A stretch of 64,000 nt of DNA from positions 7,725,604 through 7,789,603 of the forward strand of contig NC_092092.1 of NCBI RefSeq assembly GCF_045679555.1. The letters run 5' to 3'. Below, one piece after another: positions 58,250-64,000 of this stretch (position 1 is the first letter of the stretch; every line of letters starts with the position of its first letter). The notes beneath the pieces were generated by a model. The model saw nothing but the letters and a program-made list of their open reading frames with translations, was not told where the DNA came from and made no database searches. Made by a program: the position numbers and the translations under genes. Source of the stretch: Salvelinus alpinus. Its lineage: Eukaryota; Chordata; Actinopteri; Salmoniformes; Salmonidae.

Positions 58250-58535
58250 ACACGCTTCTCTCCTCTCTCATCCCCATCACCCTCCCTGCTCCACCCTCCA
58301 CCCCCCCTTCCCGCTACTCTCCCCCCTCCATCCTTTCCCCCTCCCCCCTCTTCCCTACATCCTTTCCACCCTTCCCGCTACTCTCCCCCTCTATCCTCTC
58401 CCTCCTTCCCCCTCTTCCCTCATTCTCCTCTCTCTCCCCTTCCCCCTCCTCCTCCACCCTCTCCCCCTTCCCCCTCCTCCTCTCTCACCCCTTCCCCCTT
58501 CTCCCTCCATTCTCCTCTTCCTACAGGGGGGCAAT
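58250..58535. repeat. C-rich CCCTTCC/TCTCC tract
   Basis: Strongly pyrimidine-biased sequence with irregular repeats of TTCCCCCTCTTCCCT. No coding function is suggested. Confidence 0.8.
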
Positions 58536-58744
58536 TGTAAATGGCTGCCCCCTCTCAGGGTCAGTGTGAGAGGAGGGCTTTGATGAAGGGGTGGATGGAG
58601 GGAGGAGAAGAGGAGTGTATAGGGGAGGAGTGGAGAAGGCTAGCTTGTAGCCTCAGGCACAGACCTGTCATGTAGGGTTTTAGAAAGCGCTGCTTCAGCG
58701 TTGGCTCATCGGTTGGCTGCGTTTTCCACGAGGATCTGAAGGTC

Positions 58745-58773
58745 TCTGTGTGTGTGTGTGTGTGTGTGTGTGT

Positions 58774-58815
<42 letters not shown>
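58745..58815. repeat. (TG)n microsatellite with TCTCTG interruption
   Basis: Two TG runs divided by TCTCTG. Confidence 0.95.
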
Positions 58816-58818
<3 letters not shown>

Positions 58819-58924
58819 GAGTGTCTTCACAGGCGGAGTGGAGTGTAGATTTAGAAAAACTAATTAAACCAATGCTAAATCTTACCACTTTACTTTATCA
58901 TATTTGGTTGCTTAAAGAGCTATA

Positions 58925-59960
58925 CCGTTCAGTCCTCTAATGGTAGAAAGACTGAAGGACAGACCAGAACCCTACTGTTCAGTCCTCTAGACTCTAGTTA
59001 ATGGTAGAAAGACTGAAGGACAGACCAGAACCCTGCCCTTCAGTCCTCTAGACTCTAATTAATGGTAGAAAGACTGAAGGACAGACCAGAACCCTACCGT
59101 TCAGTCCTCTAGACTCTAGTTAATGGTAGAAAGACTGAAGGACAGACCAGAACCCTACCGTTCAGCCCTCTAGACTCTAGTTAATGGTAGAAAGACTGAA
59201 GGACAGACCAGAACCCTACCGTTCAGTCCTCTAGACTCTAATTAATGGTAGAAAGACTGAAGGACAGACCAGAACCCTGCCCTTCAGTCCTCTAGACTCT
59301 AATTAATGGTAGAAAGACTGAAGGACAGACCAGAACCCTACCGTTCAGTCCTCTAGACTCTAATTAATGGTAGAAAGACTGAAGGACAGACCAGAACCCT
59401 GCCCTTCAGTCCTCTAGACTCTAATTAATGGTAGAAAGACTGAAGGACAGACCAGAACCCTACCGTTCAGTCCTCTAGACTCTAGTTAATGGTAGAAAGA
59501 CTGAAGGACAGACCAGAACCCTACCGTTCAGCCCTCTAGACTCTAGTTAATGGTAGAAAGACTGAAGGACAGACCAGAACCCTGCCGTTCAGTCCTCTAG
59601 ACTCTAGTTAATGGTAGAATGACTGAAGGACAGATCAGAACCCTACCGTTCAGTCCTCTAGACTCTAATTAATGGTAGAAAGACTGAAGGACAGACCAGA
59701 ACCCTACCGTTCAGTCCTCTAGACTCTAGTTAATGGTAGAAAGACTGAAGGACAGACCAGAACCCTACCGTTCAGCCCTCTAGACTCTAGTTAATGGTAG
59801 AAAGACTGAAGGACAGACCAGAACCCTACCGTTCAGTCCTCTAGACTCTAGTTAATGGTAGAATGACTGAAGGACAGACCAGAACCCTACCGTTCAGTCC
59901 TCTAGACTCTAGTTAATGGTAGAAAGACTGAAGGACAGACCAGAACCCTACTGTTCAGTA
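58925..59960. repeat. 61-bp minisatellite, about 17 units
   Basis: Unit GTTCAGTCCTCTAGACTCTA, GTTAATGGTAGAAAGACTGA, AGGACAGACCAGAACCCTAC C. Variants include CAGCCCTC, TCTAATT and GCCC. A related motif, GACTGAAGGACAG, reappears in the 12-bp array at 61806-61920. Confidence 0.96.
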
Positions 59961-60446
59961 GACTCCAGTCTTAAGGCCTTTGTAGACTGTACGTTGGATT
60001 CAGTCTTTTTACCATTATCACGTCACATTGTGCGATGTTACCAGATAAAAATCTTTATATCAACCTGGTCAGATTGTACGATTTGCTTCAGTTGTGTCGT
60101 CACATTCTGCGATTGGCTTGCGAGGCTGCGTCAGCGGTGTATTTGATCTGTGTATGTGCCAGCACCAATAACGCTTATGGAAGAGTGAAGTGAGTTCGCG
60201 AAAAAACAGAAAATATGCATCTTAGAAATAGTTTTCACATCCAGACTTCATATGTCCAAACTCAGAATCAAATAGGCTTCCCCCAAAAATAACACGGTCG
60301 CTGTCGTTGAACGTTTATTTTGATTGCCAATTTTGTGCATTTATCAAAATCCCATCAGTAGCCTGATTTCAGATGTGTCCATGTAAACAAAATTATTAAG
60401 GAAATTGTTATTTTTGCAAAAGCATGTCATTGTTTAAAACTATTAT

Positions 60447-60479
60447 ATTAATTTGATTATTCAGAATAATCAAATTAAT
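60447..60479. repeat. Perfect palindrome, 16-bp arms, 1-bp spacer
   Basis: ATTAATTTGATTATTC, then A, then its exact complement. It could extrude as a cruciform or be the joined ends of a deleted element. Confidence 0.85.
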
Positions 60480-60586
60480 GTGTGCATACTCAAGTCCCGG
60501 CTTTGTTCCTATTGGTCAGTCACCGGGATCGGAAACACTACAAATAAAGGCTCAACATTTCAACTTTGTCTGAGCCTACGACCGCA

Positions 60587-60720
60587 CGTAGTGGTACTGA
60601 ACCAGCAGACCTAGACCCTGTCTCACTGAACCAGCCAAGACGTAGTGGGACTGAATGAGCCAAGACGTAGTGGTACTGAACCAGCAGACCTAGACCCTGT
60701 CACACTGAACCAGCCAAGAC
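60587..60720. repeat. Two-copy repeat of about 78 bp
   Basis: ACGTAGTGGTACTGAACCAG CAGACCTAGACCCTGTC occurs at 60587 and 60665, each followed by CACTGAACCAGCCAAGACGT. Confidence 0.85.
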
Positions 60721-60837
60721 GTCCGACAATCGCTTCCGACCTAAGAATTTGTCCACGGCGATAAAATTTTGTCTGAGACTTAAAAATCGTGGCATAGGAT
60801 GGCTCAAATCTTACCGTCTCTGTTGGCTTTACATGTA

Positions 60838-60970
60838 CATGTTAGTCATTTAGCAGACACTCTTATCCAGAGCGACTTACAGTTGGTGCATTCATAAGAT
60901 AGCTAGGTTGGACAACCACATATCACAATCAGAGTAAGTACATATTTCCTCAACAAAGTAGATATCAGCA
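60838..60970 (-). mobile_element. L2-clade LINE/SINE 3' tail fragment
   Basis: On the minus strand, ACCAACTGTAAGTCGCTCTG, then GATAAGAGTGTCTGCTAAAT GACTAACATG, is the conserved L2-type tail. Sequence upstream (to about 60970) is generic element sequence. Confidence 0.7.
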
Positions 60971-61008
60971 AATGTAGAGCTAGTAAGGAGAGAAAAAAAG
61001 TAGAAGAT

Positions 61009-61575
61009 GGGCAGGGACTCTGCTGTCCTAGCTTCAGGGGGAAGATGGGCAGGGACTCTGCTGTCCTAGCTTCAGGGGGAAGATGGGCAGGGACTCTGCT
61101 GTCCTAGCTTCAGGGGGAGATGGGCAGGGACTCTGCTGTCCTAGCTTCAGGGGGAAGATGGGCAGGGACTCTGCTGTCCTAGCTTCAGGGGTAAGATGGA
61201 CAGGGACTCTGCTGTCCTAGCTTCAGGGGGAAGATGGGCAGGGACTCTGCTGTCCTAGCTTCAGGGGGAAGATGGGCAGGGACTCTGCTGTCCTAGCTTC
61301 AGGGGGAGATGGGCAGGGACTCTGCTGTCCTAGCTTCAGGGGGAAGATGAACAGGGACTCTGCTGTCCTAGCTTCAGGGGGAAGATGGGCAGGGACTCTG
61401 CTGTCCTAGCTGCAGGGGGAAGATGGGCAGGGACTCTGCTGTCCTAGCTTCAGGGGGAAGATGGGCAGGGACTCTGCTGTCCTAGCTTCAGGGGGAAGAT
61501 GGGCAGGGACTCTGCTGTCCTAGCTTCAGGGGGAAGATGGGCAGGGACTCTGCTGTCCTAGCTTCAGGGGGAAGC
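61009..61575. repeat. 39-bp minisatellite, about 14 units
   Basis: Unit GCAGGGACTCTGCTGTCCTA GCTTCAGGGGGAAGATGGG. A 38-bp variant lacks one A, and single changes give ATGGACA and ATGAACA. Confidence 0.96.
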
Positions 61576-61805
61576 TAGTTCCACCATGGGGGTGCCAGGA
61601 CAGAGAAGAGCTTGTACCAGGCTGAGCGGGAGTTGCCATCCCGTAGGGGTGGGAGGGCCAAGAGAACAGAGGTGGCAGAACGGAGTGCTCAGATTGGGGT
61701 GTAGGGTTTTAGCATAACCTGAAGGTTGGTTAGGCAGTTCCTCTTGCTGCTCCTTAGGCAAGTACCATGGCAAGTACCATTACTTTAATGGTAGACCTAT
61801 AGAAG

Positions 61806-61920
61806 GACTGAAGGACAGACTGAAGGACAGACTGAAGGACAGACTGAAACGCAGACTGAAATGCAGACTGAAACGCAGACTGAAAAGCAGACTGAAACGC
61901 AGACTGAAGGACAGACCAGA
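61806..61920. repeat. 12-bp minisatellite, about 9 units
   Basis: Units of the form GACTGAAGGACA or GACTGAAACGCA. Minus-strand reading gives FQSAFQSAFQS, an artefact. Confidence 0.93.
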
Positions 61921-61965
61921 ACCCTACCGATTGGCACAAACCCAGGGAGAGTCACCCTAGAGTGG

Positions 61966-62866
61966 TATCCTACGAAGCAAGCTACATATACTCATGGTTT
62001 TCTAAAGCTAGCCAGTTTCACATTCCAGAGTGGTATCCTACGAAGCAAGATAGTTCTACTCAGGCTTTTCTAAAGCTAGCCAGCTTCAGTTAGCTTCACA
62101 TTCCAGCTCAGGCTTCATCCGTACTACGACGGTGGATATTGCTCCTCCGCCTGCCGCTAACTCCAGCAGACTTGTATCTGCGTGTGCATGTCACACATGG
62201 CTAGTCGAACGCTGAAATCTTTATTGAGACAATGCTGAAACATCAATCCATGGACGAGTCAGTGTCACGTTTCCATTTGTGCCAAAATCAAAATGAAAGA
62301 AAAGTTATCTTTCAAAATTCAGCAATCTGTGGTGTGAAATGAGCTCTTAGAAAATCAGTTTTTGTTTTGTTACTAATCGTTAGTTCCGTCTTTGGTGTGT
62401 TTAACAACGCACAATAACCTTTTTTTTCCCACTCCTATCAACATAATTATTGTATTAAGTCATACACAAGTTTGACTGTGTGTGAAGTTTCAAATAGATT
62501 CCGTCTTGTAATGGGATAGGTATTTTAACATGACTATTTTTTAACACACAAAAAAAAACATTTAATTAATAAAACATTTAATCAGTCGTCGTCAGTCTTT
62601 CCTCAAATGAAGGGGATGATGACAATCTTTGCAAGAGGGGGAGGGAATCTGATTTCATTGGTCCTCAACTCGTGGCTCAGACACTTCATTCAGGATTAAT
62701 GGAGTTAGCCTGCCTTGGAGCAGGTTATTTCTGAAGGATTTGTTGCCATAGAAACCTACCTGGCTAAAAGGTGAGCCCCTGTCGTGTTACCGGTTATCCC
62801 AAGTTGAACTCAGAGTTGAGCTAAGTTACCTCGCTAACTCCTCAAACCTGATTCGTAGTATAGGGC
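61966..62866. mobile_element. Possible non-autonomous DNA element with TATCCTACGAAGCAAG end
   Basis: TGGTATCCTACGAAGCAAGC (61962) and, reversed at the right, CCTATACTACGAATCAGGTT (62868-62847) look like diverged terminal inverted repeats. The left end is duplicated (second copy at 62031 after 69 bp, both followed by TTTTCTAAAGCTAGCCAG). No coding sequence lies between. Confidence 0.35.
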
Positions 62867-63025
<159 letters not shown>

Positions 63026-63543
63026 CATTTATGATCTTGGTCATGGTTCCATATATGATGTTCTGACCTTGGCGGAGTTATCCATCCCATAATTAATCAT
63101 AGCAACCTCACCCCATGTGTCATGCTAAAAACCTTTCATCTATATCTCAGGCTACAGGAACAGAAAGAATTCAACCAGGAACTCAACACATATTTCATCG
63201 TTTGACTGACAAGCAGTTACATGGACGTGATGTATGGACGTATTAACCTCAGTCATTCATAAACATTGGTGTGTATAAAAATGAAGGCATCGCTGAAATA
63301 GAAATGAATAAGAGGGTTGTGTGATTGATCAGGATTAGGGACTGATTAGAATAACGATGGGAGGGGCATATTTTTTCAAATCCGGTTGATGTTTTTGACT
63401 CATGTGAAATGTGACAAATGAGGATGCCTGCTGATGGAGGCTTGATGAGAATGACTGTTTTCTTTTCTGATGAAGAGGGAGACTAATATTAAAGCTCAAT
63501 GTGTTTGTGTGTGTGTTTGTGTGTCTGTATTTTGGCTCCTATC

Positions 63544-63943
63544 TGTCACGACTCCTACCGAAGGTGGCTCCTCTTCCTGTTCGGGTGGCGCTCGGCGGTC
63601 GTTGTCACCGGTCTACTAGCTGCCACCGATCCCTTTTCCTTTTCTGTTGGTTTTGTCTTATTAGTTACACCTGTTTCTTGTTTAGGTTTTTTAGTTGGGC
63701 TATTTAAGCCGGTAGGCCTGCCTGCTCTTTGTGCGGGCTTGTTTTTCCCACTGCGTTATTGTGTGGTAGTGCGTCTCAGTTGTGGGTTTTCCTCCGGACT
63801 GGTTTCGTCCTGGTTTTGGGGGATCGCGTTGTGCGCCCAGTAGCTTGGCGCGTACGATTGTCCTGTGCGTAAATAAAGCACTATTTCTGTACCTTCTGCC
63901 TCCTGCGCCTGACTCCGCACCCACTACGCCTAAGAGCGTTACA
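63544..63943 (+). mobile_element. Solo LTR, 400 bp, TSD ctatc
   Basis: TGTCACGACTCCTACCGAAG ... CGCCTAAGAGCGTTACA, flanked by ctatc (63539-63543 and 63944-63948). It has TG...CA ends, a GTAAATAAAGCAC polyadenylation-like site (about 63871) and a TATTTAAGCC box (about 63701), giving U3, R and U5 layout. It is related to the LTR at 29549-29939. After the LTR there is no primer-binding site or coding region, so it is solo. Confidence 0.9.
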
Positions 63944-64000
63944 CTATCCCTCCTCTTTCACAGGTGAAGCGATGAAACACAAACTCCGATCGACCACCAG

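Noticed and set aside
63499..63843. 114-codon hydrophobic frame at the right end
   Set aside because: It lies inside a solo LTR. A similar frame appears antisense in the related LTR at 29549-29939, so it is an LTR by-product.

Overview
This is vertebrate, almost certainly salmonid, nuclear DNA. The evidence is HpaI-type and related tRNA-derived SINEs, several Tc1/mariner families including Sleeping Beauty-type copies, L2-like LINE tails with the (TGTAA)-type 3' end, recurrent palindromic elements built around a CTATATAGTGCACTAC core, very long (CA)n/(GT)n/(CT)n tracts, and spliced genes. No bacterial-type genes, operons, CRISPR arrays, rRNA genes or functional tRNA genes were seen.

The host genes lie in the left half and are all on the minus strand. 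Eight exons spanning 20679-17720 encode a complete CHMP6-like ESCRT-III protein of 209 codons. About 7.5 kb downstream, in the same direction, is the first coding exon of a BAIAP2 (IRSp53) orthologue (10153-10106) with a TATA-like box upstream. Everything left of 10105 would be its first intron. CHMP6 followed by BAIAP2 in the same orientation matches human 17q25.3. At 31774-31489 is a first exon resembling the phosphodiesterase ENPP7. It has a signal peptide and the SFDG metal-site motif, but its reading frame breaks before the nucleophile region and no further ENPP7 exon was found, so it looks like a decayed remnant. Two weaker host candidates are a 55-codon basic ORF (21749-21916) and a small exon-like segment (36927-36998) whose splice donor borders a large minisatellite.

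The rest is mostly mobile DNA. Tc1-like elements occur near 0-1.25, 5.5-6.7, 12.9-14.6, 26.2-27.7, 30.1-31.0, 34.0-36.1 and 43.3-48.2 kb. The last block is a mosaic of five Tc1 families joined end to end, with a TTAA-flanked element and a solo LTR nested inside it. The 12.9-14.6 kb copy is nearly intact, with one apparent frameshift. Five solo LTRs with 5-bp target duplications are recognisable (32.6, 29.5, 40.6, 46.2 and 63.5 kb). LINE fragments are at 1.8-3.5 (minus), 23.5-24.6 (minus), 40.25-42.87 (plus) and 48.8-51.2 kb (plus). Several insertions sit inside older repeats and restore a clean empty site when removed mentally, which gives a relative insertion order.

The right half (36.6-63 kb) is dominated by tandem repeats: 40-, 54-, 57-, 80-, 20-, 61-, 39- and 12-bp minisatellites and long dinucleotide tracts. 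The 80-bp array alone covers about 3.4 kb and contains an internal higher-order duplication. I saw no host coding exons right of 37 kb. I did not find a clear novel defence or metabolic system. The unusual content is the nested and chimeric transposon architecture, the splice-donor-bearing minisatellite, and the decayed ENPP7-like exon.
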